Assembly (NCBI GenBank): GCA_028583685.1
Contig: JAMXIF010001194.1
Location: forward strand, 24,362,616 to 24,426,615
Source: Petaurus breviceps papuanus
Lineage: Eukaryota > Chordata > Mammalia > Diprotodontia > Petauridae
Reading direction: 5' to 3'
DNA: 64,000 nt
Under the pieces are notes generated by a model, which saw only the letters and a program-made list of their open reading frames with translations, had not been told where the DNA came from and made no database searches. Each line of letters starts with the position of its first letter. The first letter of the stretch is position 1. Below, in pieces: positions 33,772 through 45,218 of this stretch. Position numbers and translations under genes: made by a program.

Positions 33772-35140
33772 TTTCTTCTTAATAAGGCAAATCCCTCTAT
33801 CTCTACAAGTAATTCCATTCCATCCTATCTCTTCGAACAGATTAACCCCTCTCCATCATCCTCACTCTATCACTTATTTTAATCTTTCCTTGTCTATCTA
33901 CAAACATGCCTAAGTCTCCCTCATCCTCAAAAAACCCTCATTTGAGCCTTCCATCCCCACTGTTTTCCTATATCTCTTCTGTCCTTTGTGACAAAATTTT
34001 AAAACAGGTACCTCTACTTTCTCTCCTCTCACTTTCTCCTTAAGTTTCTAACCTTTTTATTCCACCAAAACAGCTCTCTCCAAAGTTACCAATGATCTTA
34101 ATTGACAAATCCAATGGCCTTTTCTCATTCTTGACCTCTCTGCAGGCTTTTGACATTATTGAACATCCTCTTTTCCTTGCTATTCTCTTCTCTTTACATT
34201 TTTGGGAAACCACTCTCTACTGATTCTCTTTCTACCTATCTGACAACTCCCTCTCAGCCTTCTTTGTTAGATCTGCCTCCAGATCACAACCTCTAACCAT
34301 AGCTGTCCCACAGGCTTCTGTCCTATGTCCTCTGCTCTTCTCCCTCCATATTACTTCACTTGGTGATCTCATCAGGTCCCATGGATTTAATTATCATCTC
34401 TATGATGATTCTGAAATCTTACGATTCTTATATCTACCTATTAGTGTCTAACTTTTTCACTGATCTCCAGTCTCCCTTCTACAGATGGTTTTCAAACATC
34501 TTGAACTAGATGTCCAATAGACATCTTAAACTCAAAAAGTCCAAACTGAACTCATTATCTTTCCTCCTAAACCCTCCCAACAACTTCCTTATTATTGTCA
34601 AAGGCAACACCATTCTGCCAACCCCCTCATGACAATCTGGGTTGTCATGCTTGACATCTCTCACCACCACCTCCCATATCCAATCTGTTGTCATGTCAGT
34701 TTTTCCTCTGCAACATCTCCTCTGACACTGTTACAACTCTGATGCAGGCCCTTATCACCTCACACCTGGACTACTGCAATTGCCTGCTGATGGGTCTGCC
34801 TGCCTCAAGTCTCTCCCCACTCCAATTCATCCACAAAAGTCATTTTCCTAAAGTACAGATTTAACCAAGTCACTAAACCCACTCCACCTCCACTCAATAA
34901 ACTCCAGTGCTATCATCTTCAGGATTAAATAAAAAATGTGTGGTGTTCAGAGTCTCATAATGTAGCCTCCCCACTACCTTTTCCAGCCTTCTTACACCTT
35001 ACTCCCTGGCACTTACTCTTAAATTCAGCAACACTGGCCTCCTTATTGTTTCACAAATCTCTTGGCTCCAGGCATTTTCTCTGGATATCCCCCCAAGACA
35101 AAGGTTTCAAAATGGCTGTACCAAATTGAAGCTAAACCCA
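33772..35140 (+). mobile_element. L2-type LINE, RT and C-terminal part
   Basis: Long sense L2. Landmarks are 'ccaatgatcttaattgacaa', 'ctgcaggcttttgacattat' (AFD of RT motif A), 'gctgtcccacaggcttctgt' (PQxSVL), 'tctatgatgattctgaaat' (the degenerate DD box) and 'cacacctggactactgcaat'. The copy is ancient with no usable frame. Confidence 0.8.
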
Positions 35141-35144
35141 ACAC

Positions 35145-36620
35145 TACATTAGTGTGCCTGATCTTCTACAACCCCTCCAACACTATTACCATCTTTTGTC
35201 ATCTTTAAATCGTTCAGGGTAAAGTGAAACCTCAGAGGTGTTTTGATTTGAATTTCTCTTATAATTACACATATGGAACAATGTTCCACATAGGTAACAA
35301 CATGCTTGAATATCTCTTTATATCTTATGGAGTCATTAGCTTCCATAGGGTCAATTCTAGCTTTCAGGGAATTATTTTCCCCCCTTGGGTAAGGTCTTAC
35401 ACATCTTCCAAGCTGTTAATTCTTTCTGTAGTTTTCTTATATAGCTCTCATTTCTATTCCAATTTTTTCTCTATCACTCTCATTCAGTCTTTAATCATTT
35501 TTTTCTCTAAATTCTTATTTTATCTCTTCCAGGAATTCTAGCTGGAGTTTTACCCAAGCTGCATTTTTTTCTGAGTCTTTTCTTAAAATCATTTTCTTCT
35601 GAGTTTGTCTCAAGTTCTTATCACCATAACAACTCTTTATGGTAGGACTGTTTGTTATCACAACCTATTTCCTGACTTTCGTCTTTATGTTGGGGCCAGG
35701 CTCTGCACACTTCTGGGGGGACCATTTGAGCTGAGCTTCTGTCCTCTTGGGACCTTCTTAAGCTTTCTTGCCATATTGTATTATTCTGTTATGTCAGGGA
35801 CCTGCAAACCTTCAGTGCTCCAAAAGTGGTATAATCCAGGGCAAAGTCTGCTCACTGTCCTCCTGGTATGAGCTCTGCAGGTTTCTGACTGATTTGGATC
35901 TCAGCAATATGTCTGTGGGTTTGTCCCAGGTTGAAATTTCCAGTAGACTGCTGTTAGACTCAGTCACTATCAAGCTACTTGGGAAGTTCTGCAGGACAGG
36001 ACTCTAGGCTCCCCTTTTATTTCTGCACTGGTTATTCCACTGCAGGTTTCAAATTAAGCTGGTAGAACCATTCTCCTCCAGGGATCATAGCCACAACAGC
36101 TATTACTTACTTCTGAACTTGTTCCTCTTTCAGTGCACAGTCCAAGACCCACAACCAATCCTCATCTTGGAAGGCCACGTCTAGTCATAGATGCCTTCTC
36201 CTTAGTCTCCTCTGGATCTATGACTAGGATCAGGATAGTGAGCAACAAGGTTCCCAGATGGTACCCATTTGCACACCCTGCAACAGTTGGGGGTAGGGGT
36301 AGGAGCCTCTGACATCTCTTCCTGCCCCAGGGAAAAACCTTAAGTCTTTTTTCAGTACCTGATGCCTGAATCTCCCATGAGGCATACTGCTGGTCAGACC
36401 CTTCTTTAATGTCCACACACATCTCTGTCAGTTTCCCTGTGCTAACCTGGGCTGCACATTGCAACAATGACTCAAAGTTTTTTTCCTTAGATTTCTTGAA
36501 CAGGACTTGTTTTGTGTATTTTCTTGATCTTTGTGGCCATGGCGAGGAGAAGCTGGACTAGACTTCTTCCTGCTACACTGCCAACTTGGCTCTGCCCTCT
36601 AGCACACATTCTTAGTGTAA
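35145..36620 (-). mobile_element. L1/HAL1-like element, antisense, 5' half
   Basis: Read on the minus strand from 36620, it begins 'gccaagttggcagtgtag', the 5' start of this L1-type family. A GC-richer 5' UTR runs to about 35600, followed by ORF1 coiled-coil text at 35400-35590. At 35150-35345 it switches to antisense ORF2 C-terminal-like text. The order fits an ORF1-only, HAL1-like derivative. Confidence 0.55.
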
Positions 36621-36740
36621 AAGCTTTTCAATTTCATGTAGCTGACATGATCTACTTCATCTTTTGTGATCACCTCTATCCTTTATTTTCTTAAGAACTC
36701 TCCCCCAAGCCATATCCGTAAAAAAAAAAAGAAAAAAAAA
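36621..36740 (-). mobile_element. Short L1-like antisense fragment
   Basis: Matches 37680-37800 in layout ('cttttcaatttcatgtagct', 'cttaagaactctcccccaag'). Both look like the same antisense LINE segment. Confidence 0.4.
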
Positions 36741-37010
36741 ACCTGATTTCATTCTGTCATCAAAAATTTTTAGAGCAATGGAGATTGATTCTGGACTAAA
36801 GGATGTGCAAAGGATGGACTCAAAAGTGGAAAAAATGTAGTTGGGAAGTCCTCCTAGGAGACTATTACAAGAAGCCAAGTGAGAAGTATTAAGGTCACAT
36901 ACTAAGGTGTTGTTAGTGGAAACAGAAAAGGGGATGGATACAAAATATATCATCAGAAGTAAAATAAAGAGGATTTGGAAACTACCTAAGTAAGCAAAAC
37001 AGAATAATCA
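36741..37010 (-). mobile_element. L2-type LINE fragment
   Basis: The text 'gagactattacaagaagcca' and 'gtagttgggaagtcctccta' follows the reversed L2 order around the 'ctattgcaatagtcc' block. Confidence 0.5.
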
Positions 37011-37029
37011 AAGATAAGACAAGCATTTC

Positions 37030-37245
37030 AAACATAGTAATAGCATAATATAGCAGAAAAATCACTGTATTGACAGTCAAAAGGCTCAGAATACCTAGAT
37101 TTGAATTCCAGCCTGACATTTACTGTATGACATAAGGCAAGTGATTTTACAATCACAGATTTCATTTTTCTCATACATAAGATGAATCTGAAGGAATAAA
37201 TTATCTCAAATGATCCTTCCAGCTCTAACATTCTGACTTCATGGG
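37030..37245 (+). mobile_element. MIR-type SINE
   Basis: Shows 'gcataatatagcagaaaaat', then 'agatttgaattccagcctga', then 'tgatccttccagctctaaca', a diverged MIR-like copy in sense orientation. Confidence 0.6.
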
Positions 37246-37309
37246 TAAAGGGTGGTATCCCTCCTTGAAATAATGAAGTTAGGAGAAGGTCTATACAAAA
37301 GGTAATTTT

Positions 37310-37620
37310 AATTTAGGGCCTACTTAATTTAAAGTAATAGAGCTCCAGCTGAACTCTCTTGTAGAGAGCTGGAGATGCAGGTCTAGAACTTACAAAAAAA
37401 TGAGAGCCAGAGAAAAACATTTTGGAGTCATCTAAATAGAGGCAGAAGCTAAAGCCACAGGAATGAATGAAACTGCCTTGTGATAAGACTATAAAGAGAA
37501 AATAGAAGATTAAAGAAGGCAGAAGTTTGGTAAGTATCCATTTTTTTAAAGTGTCTGGAAGAAGATGAGGAACCAATGAAAGAGACAAGGATAAGTTTAC
37601 CTAGGTAGGAGAACTATGAA
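37310..37620 (-). mobile_element. L2-type LINE fragment (RT region)
   Basis: Reversed L2 text ('ggagtcatctaaatagaggc', 'gaggaaccaatgaaagag'). Confidence 0.5.
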
Positions 37621-37924
37621 CGTGGTATCTCAGAACTTCTCTAAGTTTATAGCTTCCTCTCTTATTTCAGTTGCATTGATTTGTTAGTGCAAAAATTTTT
37701 CAATTTCTTATAACTGATATTACCCATTTCATCCTCTGTGATGGACAGTCATTATCCCTTATATGCTTAAGAACTCTCCCTCCAGTCATATCTATGAAAC
37801 ATCTGAAAAAATTTTAGTATGAGAAATCAAAAGTTTAGAATACTTTGCAGAGATCACAAAATTTAGATAATTCACTGCATCTGTAAGGTAAATAATGTAG
37901 GTATTCTCTCAGTGATGCAAACTA

Positions 37925-39140
37925 TAACCTACCCTTTGTGACTCTTGTTCATGTTCTCCCATAAATTTGCCATGGGGCTCAACCCAGTGGGCTGGTGGCC
38001 ATCCTCACATTCTTATCATATTGCATGGATACCAATGAAGAAAGTACAAAGGGCTATCAGTTATCCCTTGCTTTTGTTATGTGACTAGCCCATCTTTTTT
38101 TCTGTTGTGCATTTCTCCAATAGCCTCCTTTACACAGATTCCTTATTTGTAGCACTTTTAAGTCTGCTCAAATTCACCATGTGCTTCTTTTTTGCCCTCT
38201 GGGTGATCCTCAACTTCAGTTCTCTGGAAACTATGAAACTCCATGAATCATAGTTATACATCACCAGTGGAAGAAAACTAGTGTTCAAAAGATGGATCTT
38301 TGTTTAATTTTTAAAATCATGCAGATTCTCAAAGGTAAACCTCCTTTTCTTGTTCAATTCTGGGTCTAGCTTATTGTTCGTTTGCAGTATTTATCTAAAA
38401 TATGGTAGGACAAATCTAAGTTGTCTATGCAAGTGAACACAGTCTAAACAATAAACACTATTTATCCTTTGGGTTTTTCTATTTGGATAAGTAGGCCAAA
38501 AAGTTGAGTGATTATGGATCTGGAGAAGACTACTCCATGATATTCTGAGGCTTGATGTGATAAGCATAATGTCACCCATAAACAGGAATAACTGGAAGTC
38601 CTGATGGTTTATGTGGAATCTCTCTTAGACTTGGACTCTATACTGATTATCTTCCATGACAGTGACAAATACCTTTGTCAAACATACATCTCCTTGCCTA
38701 TGCTTCACTTGATATGAATAATCTGAGAATTGTTGAACAAAGTTCCCCCTACTGTTCTATCTTTCAAGGTACTTTCTATGATTTTCACATATACAAGGGA
38801 AAAACCTTCTGGAAGAGAGCCTTTAGAGTAACGTTTTTGCTCTACCAAATCAAATGCTTTTTTATAGTTATCAAACAATAAACACAATGAGATCCAGTGA
38901 TCTCTAAAATTCAAATAAAATTATGTGACTATAAAGATGTAATATAATATAGAATATCACTTATGAAAGCCTGACTAATGACTTCATTAGGAACTCCCTC
39001 AAAGTGTGTGTATATTACTCTCATAAAAACATTGTAGAGATGGAAAAATAGTTATGTGGGTTAGTAGTTAATTGATGTTCTTTCTGTTGTCTTTTTAGAA
39101 TAATAATAAGGCTCATAATTCCCCCCACATATTTCATCAT
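37925..39140 (-). mobile_element. RTE-type LINE with RT motif
   Basis: The minus-strand frame 38705-38914 reads 'LCLLFDNYKKAFDLVE', matching the RTE/BovB reverse-transcriptase motif FxDYxKAFDSVE. The flanking text parallels the second RTE piece at 4435-5075. The copy is old and disrupted. Confidence 0.7.
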
Positions 39141-39479
39141 AAACCTTGAGACTTCTACATTCCATGTATGTATGCATACATGTGTGTGCTATGTATAATA
39201 TATATGAATGCATGTATTCTTACATGTACTCTTGAATAAATGTATTCATATAGATACATGAATGTATACATATACACACACACTCCATAATCACTATTTT
39301 GCTTTTATCATTCTTGTCAGTGTGGTGAATTATCATACAGAGGCACTTCTACTAGGGGCTAGGACTGGGTAGGGAAGATGGGTCAGTTGGTGGAAAGAAA
39401 CTGATACAGGAAAAGAAAAAAGTTATACTTTATTCATTGAAATTAATTTAACTAAATATGGCTATTAAAAAAGTTTAAG
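39141..39479. other. AT-rich simple-sequence region
   Basis: TATG/TACA-rich repeats at about 39160-39290. Nothing else is recognised. Confidence 0.6.
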
Positions 39480-40220
39480 TAGCTGTAATGATGTTCAATA
39501 TTAGGATTTCAAGCAAAAGCTTAAACAAGTAAACATTTGAAAATTTATATCAAATCACTAATAATATATTATTTATATTTATACCAAATTTATACCAAAT
39601 CACTAATAAGAGAAATATAAACTAAAACAATTCTGAGGTTCTACCTCATAGGCAAAGATGTCAAAAGAGGAAACAGTTATTGTTGGAGGAGTTTTGAGAG
39701 GACAGGGTTATTAATTTGCTATTGGCAGAGTTATGAATTAATTCAAACATTCTAGAAAACAATCTGAAATTATATCGCTAAGGTCACTAAATTATACTTT
39801 TACTCACATGCCTATGAATAGTCAACCCCAAGGAGATCAAAGACAAAAGAAAAGGATCTATATGGAGCAAGAATATTTATAGCAACTCTTTTTGTGGCAG
39901 CAGAGAACTAGAAACATAAAAGGTGCCCGTGAATTGAGTAATGGCAGTACAAATCCTGGTATACAAATATAATGAGACTTTATTGTTCCACATAAAGTGA
40001 TGAATATGAAGGTTTCAGAGAAATATGGAGGGATTTATGTAAAATGATACAGAACCAGTGGAACAATTTATATTGATGATAATAATAATGTGAGAGGAAA
40101 GAACTTTGAGAGACCTCAGGACCCTGACTTTAAAATACTGATGATGAAACAACTTCTCAGACCTCTTAGAAGAGAAGTAATGGACTAGAGGTATAGAAAT
40201 CAGACAAGTATTCTCAAATG
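39480..40220 (+). mobile_element. L1 ORF2 C-terminus and 3' region
   Basis: Text parallel to 10913-11660: 'gaaatataaactaaaacaat', then 'atttatagcaactctttttg', then 'aattgagtaatggcagtaca'. More diverged than the other L1 ends. Confidence 0.65.
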
Positions 40221-40239
40221 TGCTCATTGCATTGGTTTT

Positions 40240-40392
40240 TTTTTTTAAAGCAATTGTGGTTAAGTAACTTGCTCAAGGTTACACGGCCAGTTATTTTTGT
40301 GTGGGTGTTAAGTATCTGAGGCCGGAACAGATCCCAGGTCTCCCGACTCTGGGGCCGGCGCTCTTACTCACTGTGCCACCTGGCCGCCCCCA
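40240..40392 (-). mobile_element. tRNA-derived SINE, family B, with TSD
   Basis: A reversed copy flanked by CATTGGTTTT at 40230-40239 and 40393-40402. It ends 'ccacctggccgccccc'. Confidence 0.95.
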
Positions 40393-40559
40393 CATTGGTT
40401 TTCTAACACAGGAAAACTTTTACTCAGGGATTCAGAGGATGGTAGATAAGTACTGAGAGACACAGGAGAAAAAAGATCATTAATAAATTTTATTTTTAAA
40501 AGATTCACATCCAGGACTGTAATGTTAAAATTCACACGTTCATTCCACATACCCTGACT

Positions 40560-41640
40560 TCACCAAAACACTAGAAACGCATTTTCTAAGGTTACCAACA
40601 ATTTCTTAATTGCTAAACCAACAGCCTTTATCATCTTTATCCTTTTTGACCTGTTTAGTGTTTGACACTACCGACCATCCCCTCTGGATACTGTCTCTTA
40701 CCTGGGCTTTCCTGGTTCTACAATTAGCTGTCTGCTCTTTCTCAGTTTCTTGCTGGAGCTTCATCCATGTGCTGCCCCTATATGTTCTCTAGAGGTCTAC
40801 CCTATACCTTCTTCTCATTTCTCCATGCATTCTCATAAAAGTTCCCATGAATTCAAATATTCAGTGAGAATCACTTCCAAATCTATATGTCCATCTCTTA
40901 TTTTTCTCCTGAGTTTTAGTCCTATATTACCAATTACATTTCTACCTGAATGTTGCATAGAAATCCCAAAAATGTAAAAAAAAACATCTTGACCAAGAAC
41001 AACACAGTAGAGTAGAAAATTAGAGCATCTGGGTGACTTTGAACAAGTCACATAACCTCCCTCGACCTCAGTTTCCTCATCTGTTAAAAAAAAGTATAGG
41101 TTTGACTATATGGCACCTCAAATCCCTTCATACTCTAGAATTATAATCCTAAATTCCTTATGCTTATTGGAGGCACTACTATCCTCTAAACGGTCAAGTA
41201 CAAAACCTCAAAGGGATCTCTTATTCTTCTCTTTCTCATCTCTCATATCCAACCAACTACCAACTTTTACTTTTTTTGCCTTCACAATGTCTCTCTCATC
41301 CACCATCTCCCTCCACTCACCCAATCACCAACCATCTATCTGGCCCTTATCACCTTTCACATAAATTGCAATAGCTTCCTAATTGCTCTTTCTGACTCCA
41401 ATCTCTCTCCTCTCCAACCTGTCCATCCCCTCAGTTGCTAAAGTTCTCCTCCCTCCCTCAAATTACTTTGCATTTACTCCATGCATACTTCTATTTATTT
41501 ATGCATTTACATGCTGTTTTCCCCCAACAGAATGTAAGCTACTTAAGGACAAGAACTATTGTGTTTCTGTCTGTTTTACCAGTATGTAGGATAGTACCCA
41601 ACCCATGGAAGTGCTTAATAACTGTTTGCTGAATTGAACT
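40560..41640 (+). mobile_element. L2-type LINE with a MIR inside
   Basis: Sense L2 from 'taaggttaccaacaatttct' and 'tttgacctgtttagtgtttg' to the 3' end 'agtgcttaataactgtttgc'. A MIR copy interrupts it at about 40985-41160. Confidence 0.75.
40985..41160 (+). mobile_element. MIR-type SINE in L2
   Basis: Shows 'gtgactttgaacaagtcac' and 'cagtttcctcatctgttaaa', a MIR landmark pair in sense orientation. It lies inside the L2 copy 40560-41640. Confidence 0.75.
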
Positions 41641-41890
41641 GAAATGAACATTTCATACTTAATGTTTAGTTGTTAAAATACAGTAAGCATCAATATAGGT
41701 AAGACAGCACATAATCTAAAAACAATAATATGCAGTTCTGAATTTATATAGTGTTCATTTGCTGCTAGTAATGGAGATAATGATTGTTTGACAGATTTCT
41801 TAACATGCATTTTGGGAAGACCAGTCTTTTCTAAATTATGATACTTGGCCATAATTATAGCTGGGTTTTTCTGTACCCAGTGGTACATAC

Positions 41891-42013
41891 CTGCCAAATC
41901 TCGCGTATACTGTTCTCGGGAGCGATCCATCTGGCATTTGTGACTAGCCAGGACTTTCTTCACTAAATCCAACATTCCAAAGTTCTGTACAATGTTGTTG
42001 AGTAAGACAGCAT
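41891..42013 (-). CDS. GMEB2: GMEB2 penultimate coding exon
   Basis: A 123-nt exon. The acceptor 'ttcttttaaag' lies beyond 42013 and the donor GTATGT begins at 41890. Phase 1 on both sides. It encodes AVLLNNIVQNFGMLDLVKKV, then LASHKCQMDRSREQYTRDLA. This helical, heptad-like segment belongs to the coiled-coil region used for GMEB1/GMEB2 association in the family. Confidence 0.96.
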
Positions 42014-42664
42014 CTTTAAAAGAAAATGTGAGATAGGAATAATAATCTCTGAAAGAAGACTGAAAACTTCCTAAAGGAAGATCTATACCTTTTCCCAGAA
42101 GGAAAAAGTTTTTCTAGGACTTTGAATTAGAAACTAAACCCCAAAACAACTTTTTTATCTTGGCATGTTCCTTAAGAAAACAACAAGCCAAGATACCAGA
42201 GTAAGAGTTAACTAATGGAAAGAGGTTATAAAAGGTAAACAAAACTTCTTCAAATCCTGAGGATCCTTTAATATAGATTCTTACTATCAAAGGTGGAATC
42301 TTTCATCTAAATTTTACTCTGTAGCCTATACTTCCTTTAGGATTTTGATGTTATTTATACAATTCAGAAGATTTGACTTATAATAAATTAAATAAGGTAC
42401 AATTTTCTTAACTAGTAGCAAGAATTCCTAATAACAGTTTGAAAAATATCTGGCTGACAGATTAAAAATCAGACTTTTGTAGGACAGTCAGGCCCATGCT
42501 ACAGGATGGATATTAGCTAAGATTCTCCCAAACTTGCCTCTCTTGAGGCAAGAAAATAGAACCAGAAGAGGGAAGGTATAATGGTAATGTAATTTTGAAT
42601 TTGAAAATCCCTTTGTGTTGGCAAAAGCAGCAGGTACTTAGCACTTAGTAACTGATCAAGCCTC
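42014..42664 (-). other. GMEB2 intron, no repeat recognised
   Basis: Single-copy-looking intronic DNA within intron 42014-43797. Confidence 0.6.
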
Positions 42665-42879
42665 TGTTGGGGAAACAGAAGGTATGAACTCCTGTCTCCT
42701 GTTACTGATGTAACAGGAAGAACAGGAAGGGGTTGGCTGAAACAGGCTATGTGTATATAAGGAAAAGCCCCAGAGAGGCACAGTCAGAATTTCCTTGAGA
42801 CTGAGATCTGGTGGCAGAACAACTACAGAAGAATGGAGAATTGAGTCTTGAGAACTTGTGGTGGTAGAGCTTCTTCTGA

Positions 42880-42985
42880 ACAGGAGCCCAGAGCCTGGAG
42901 CCAGGAGTCCAGAGCCAGGAAGCCAGAGCCAGGAGCCAGGAGCCCAGGAGCCCTGGAGCCCCAGAGCCAGGAGCCAAGGTGACTG
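42880..42985. repeat. Minisatellite with CCAGAGCCAGGAG-like units
   Basis: Irregular tandem units of about 7-14 bases built on CCAGGAG, CCAGAG and CCTGGAG, inside the LTR-like block. Confidence 0.9.
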
Positions 42986-43391
42986 AAGCATGACTGGGAC
43001 GCTGAGACTTTGTTTGTTTGTGGCTTGGTTGAGCCTTGAATTCCCTGGAGCAGAAATGGTGAAGGATCTGACATGAACCAGACCCTGTGAACTTCAGTGT
43101 GGGGCAGGACCTGCCCAGAGAGCTGGTCAAGGAACTAGGAGCTGTCTGCCATTGAACCCAGGTGACAGTCTGGTGAATCCAGGTAGAATCTGGGACCACG
43201 GAAGAGGATCCAGGGAATCTGAGAACAGGCCCCAAGTCAAGATGAAAAGACTTCTCCTTGGGTACTGAGTAATTGTGGAATTATAGTTTACTAGTGACCT
43301 AAGGGGTGGAGGGTTTTGTGTATGATACTTAATTAGTAAGACTTTGCTGAATAAGTGACTGATTGTATTTTGAGTACTTTGAGATATTGGT

Positions 43392-43548
43392 ACTGATAAG
43401 TGACTGAGTTAATTAAGACTTTGCCCCAAGAGTGGAAGACTTTGAGACTACTGATAAGTGACTGATTGAGTTAATCAAGACTTTGCCCCAAGAGTAGAAG
43501 ACTTTGAGACTACTAATAAGTGACTGATTGAGTTAACTTAAGAGTGAC
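43392..43548. repeat. Tandem repeat, about 60-bp unit, three copies
   Basis: Units begin near 43392, 43450 and 43512 and share 'ataagtgactga' and 'agactttgccccaagagt'. The last unit is partial. Confidence 0.9.
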
Positions 43549-43797
43549 TATTTTACTTTGAGACTATGTTGTGAATATTATATTGTGATTTTCTGTGGAT
43601 GTCTTGCTTTGATTTGTTATGGAATAAACAGAGTGATCACTATACTGTAAAATCAGAACCTTAAAAGGTGTTCACAGTAGCATTCTTCTGGAAAGTTTCT
43701 GTGCATGGCATTACAGAAGGTAATGTATTAATCATCAAACAATACAAGGAGAAAATCTGTGGCTACTGTAGTATAATGATAGATATCAAATTATCAC

Positions 43798-43935
43798 CTC
43801 GAAGCTGTAAGGGAGGATCCTGGACTCGCTGCTGCAATCCCTTCATCATCTCTACAAGTTCCTGGTGAAACTCTTGAATTACTTCTTCTAATAGACCAGC
43901 ATCCTTCAGCCCTCGCCAAAAGGCAAAAGTCTCAT
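43798..43935 (-). CDS. GMEB2: GMEB2 coding exon, coiled-coil start
   Basis: A 138-nt exon. The acceptor 'tttatttctccag' lies beyond 43935 and the donor GTGATA starts at 43797. It completes Asp from the previous exon and encodes ETFAFWRGLKDAGLLEEVIQ, then EFHQELVEMMKGLQQRVQDP, then PLQLR. The TFxFWRGLKDAGLL block is a strongly conserved GMEB signature just after the acidic linker. Confidence 0.96.
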
Positions 43936-44029
43936 CTGGAGAAATAAAAAGAAAATAACCTCTAGTGTCAAGAATGAGGTTTCACTGCAACTATCAATGT
44001 CTCTTCTCAGAATTCAATTCAGAAAAGGT

Positions 44030-44280
44030 TAATCACATACTTTCTACACACAAGGCACGATGGTAGAGTCTAGGGCTACAAAAACAAAAATGTAACAGTC
44101 CCTTCCCTTGAGGAGCTAACATTCTATTGGGGAGAAACAACATGCAAACAGGTATAATGTAATGTAATTTGAGAAGGAGAGACTACTTGCAACTAGGGCG
44201 GGAAGGAAAGGTGCCACACAGTAGGTGGCATCTGAGCTAAGCCTTAAAATAAAAAGTAGAATGGAATTTCATAGTCCTAG
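44030..44280 (-). mobile_element. L2-type LINE 3' tail
   Basis: Reversed L2: 'caggcactgtgctagg'-like text, then 'cccttgaggagctaacattc', then 'ggcatctgagctaagcctta'. Confidence 0.7.
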
Positions 44281-44284
44281 CATA

Positions 44285-44914
44285 TAAGAAACAGGTCTTT
44301 CATTTCAGGATTTCAGAGTTCCAGAGTAGGAAGAAAAATCCAATCTCCTCTAGTCCAATTCACAACTGAACAAGAATTCCCTCCATAACATTACCAATGA
44401 ATGATCATATAGCAATGGGAAGCCTACTGCCTCCTAAGGTACCTCATTCTTCTTTCAGACAGCTATAATTGTTAGAAAATTTTTCCTCACATTAAGCTAT
44501 AAACTACTTCTATAACTTCTACTCATTGCTCTTAGCTCTGTCCTCTGGGAACAGGAAAAATAATGACCTTTCCACATATTTAAATATAGCTATCACATTC
44601 TCTTCTCCAGGATAAACAAATTCAATCCTTTCAAACAGTAAACATATAGCATGGCCTTCTACCATCCTGGTTAACCTCCTCTGGACCACTTCTAACTGGT
44701 CAATTTATTTGCTAAAATGAAGTATCCATAACTAAACCCAGTACTGTAGATTGCTCTGACCAGGACAGAGTCACCTCCCATGTTCTAAATATTAAATGTC
44801 TATAATGCTGCCTAAGAAGGAATTAGCTTTTTGGCTGCCATGTCATATTACTAACTAGTCCTTATTATATAGATCACTAAAATGTTCAATTCATTTTCAA
44901 GAGTTATTAGGTAT
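44285..44914. mobile_element. CR1/L3-type LINE fragment
   Basis: Clear CR1-like text: 'cattgctcttagctctgtcc', 'tctcttctccaggataaac' and 'accatcctggttaacctcct'. It is the same family as 15735-16110 and 47490-49700. It is interrupted by the dimeric SINE and resumes at 45219. Confidence 0.65.
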
Positions 44915-45204
44915 GGGGTGGCCAAGTAGCACAGCCAGTAAGAGCACTGGATGACCTGGGGATCAAATCCAGGCTCAGACACTTAGCACCCACCCAGAAA
45001 CACCTGGCTGTGTAATCTTGAACAAGTTACTTAATCCCAATTGCTTAGGAGCGGCCAGGTGGTGCAGTGAGTAAGAGCACCGGCTCCAGTGTCGGGATGA
45101 CCTGGGGATCGAATCTGGGCTCAGATACTTAGCACCACATCCAGAAATAACTGGCCATGTAACCTTGAGCAAGTTACTTAACCCCGACTGCTTAAAAAAA
45201 AAAA
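44915..45204 (+). mobile_element. Dimeric tRNA-derived SINE (family B), one TSD
   Basis: Two family-B monomers joined head to tail. The left one (44915-45047) has 'acccacccagaaacacctgg' and the right one (45048-45204) has 'catccagaaataactgg'. They meet at 'ccaattgcttaggagcggcc' with no A tail between. A single 14-bp duplication, AGAGTTATTAGGTA, flanks the whole unit at 44901-44914 and 45205-45218, so the dimer moved as one piece. Confidence 0.9.
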
Positions 45205-45218
45205 AGAGTTATTAGGTA

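Larger units (their letters stand above)
42665..43655 (+). mobile_element. Probable solo LTR fossil of an endogenous retrovirus
   Basis: A 1-kb block starting TGTTGGGG, with TATATAA at 42754-42760 and AATAAA at 43623-43628, in the order expected of an LTR. It holds a minisatellite (42880-42985) and about three copies of a roughly 60-bp unit (43392-43548). No internal genes or partner LTR are present. It lies in GMEB2 intron 42014-43797, opposite in orientation to the gene and about 140 bp from the 43798-43935 exon. Termini are approximate because no target duplication was found. Confidence 0.55.

Noticed and set aside
42880-42985. Tandem repeats resembling a repeat-spacer array
   Set aside because: Units are irregular, have no unique spacers and lie in a mammalian genome. 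It is a minisatellite, not CRISPR.
42747-43235. 162-residue open frame on the minus strand rich in Pro, Ser and Gly
   Set aside because: It comes from the minisatellite in the LTR-like block, with no domain and purely repeat-driven composition.
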